A stretch of DNA of 64,000 bases from Companilactobacillus kimchii DSM 13961 = JCM 10707 (lineage in GTDB: Bacteria > Bacillota > Bacilli > Lactobacillales > Lactobacillaceae). The stretch is taken from NCBI RefSeq assembly GCF_001435445.1, contig NZ_AZDH01000017.1, positions 288,936 to 352,935 on the forward strand, in the 5' to 3' direction. Both the position numbers and the translations under genes were made by a program. The notes under the pieces are model-generated. The model was not told where the DNA came from, did no database searches, and saw only the letters and a list, made by a program, of their open reading frames with translations. This document shows positions 63,722 to 64,000 of this stretch, piece after piece (the stretch's first letter is position 1; every line of letters starts with the position of its first letter).

Positions 63722-64000
63722 TTAATTCTCAACACTTTGTTTCAAAATATTATCAAAACTAGCTCCATAAGTTTCACCAAAAAGATTTAAGTGAGCCAAT
63801 AAGTAATAAGTCTGATGCCAAGGCATCCTTTTCTGCCACCCTTTATCTAACGGATATAGCTCCTGATAACCCCGATAAAACTCCTCATCAAATCCTCCAA
63901 ACAAAAGAGTCATGGCAATATCCATTTCGCGATTACCAAAGAAAACATCCGGATCAAATAAAATCGGTTGCTGATTCTGTTGGAAACCGACATTACCATT
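63722..64000 (-). CDS. Fructosamine kinase family protein, C-terminal part
   Basis: The last 92 residues of a gene cut by the right edge. GNVGF near the edge, ILFDPDVFFGNREMDIAMTLLFGGF and ELYPLDKGW match the C-terminal half of the fructosamine kinase/ketosamine-3-kinase family (the catalytic HGDLWSGN-DP region is at the very edge). The family phosphorylates ketosamines and so removes sugar adducts from proteins. The N-terminus is outside the window. Confidence 0.85.
   Translation of the reverse strand, partial: NGNVGFQQNQQPILFDPDVFFGNREMDIAMTLLFGGFDEEFYRGYQELYPLDKGWQKRMPWHQTYYLLAHLNLFGETYGASFDNILKQSVEN

Overview
The window is an AT-rich, low-GC Gram-positive chromosome segment from a lactic acid bacterium of the family Lactobacillaceae; a Companilactobacillus-like organism is my best guess. 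Pointers are a 316-residue thymidylate synthase of the Lactobacillus casei type, a cysteine-free ribosomal protein L32, a malolactic enzyme/malate permease pair under a LysR regulator, a fruRKA operon, cre-like CcpA sites and an FMN riboswitch before ribU. The species is inferred. I see no tRNA, rRNA, CRISPR array, prophage or intact mobile element.

Layout. 1-5.4 kb: folA (cut by the edge), thyA, an Uup-type ABC-F ATPase, two small unknown genes, cca and a SemiSWEET-like protein. 5.4-12.5 kb: an accessory sugar locus with a ROK kinase, a divergent AraC regulator and a cre-preceded operon of GH78 alpha-L-rhamnosidase, MFS transporter and esterase. 12.6-22.7 kb: a housekeeping block (TPR protein, HU, der, cmk, LysM protein, riboswitch-ribU, rluB-scpB-scpA-ribT-xerD, cvfB). 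23-27.7 kb: plus-strand accessory genes, namely a zinc alcohol dehydrogenase and an ABC exporter with its own DesK/DesR-like two-component system. 27.8-41.7 kb: a GalT/HIT-like protein, pyk, pfkA, dnaE, a lipoprotein, rpmF, a LapA-like protein, an SDR, rnz, an OatA-like acyltransferase and obgE. 41.8-45.6 kb: fruR-fruK-fruA. 46.5-48.5 kb: a large secreted surface protein with an 18-bp tandem repeat, followed by a decayed IS3-family transposase. 49-52.7 kb: corA, map, uvrC. 52.9-56.8 kb: small or poorly known genes, an MgtC protein, an orphan EIIA, a low-molecular-weight phosphatase and an HTH protein. 57.3-61.1 kb: mleR, mleS, mleP. 61.2-64 kb: a cellobiose-type PTS split into IIB, IIC and IIA, an unknown 110-residue protein and a fructosamine-kinase fragment at the edge.

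How it works together. Housekeeping genes are almost all on the minus strand. Most plus-strand genes are self-contained accessory or catabolic units with their own regulators: fructose, malate, the ABC-TCS set and the surface protein. Carbon control is a recurrent theme: cre-like sites lie before the rhamnosidase operon, adh and pfkA-pyk, and phased direct repeats lie before fruR.

I found no clearly new multi-gene defence or biosynthetic system. The best leads are a candidate small RNA at about 56.9-57.0 kb, a hidden 33-codon gene coupled to a membrane-anchored protein, a 48-codon gene with a near-consensus promoter, the ABC-TCS locus with three dyad elements, and the unusual cre placement before pfkA.
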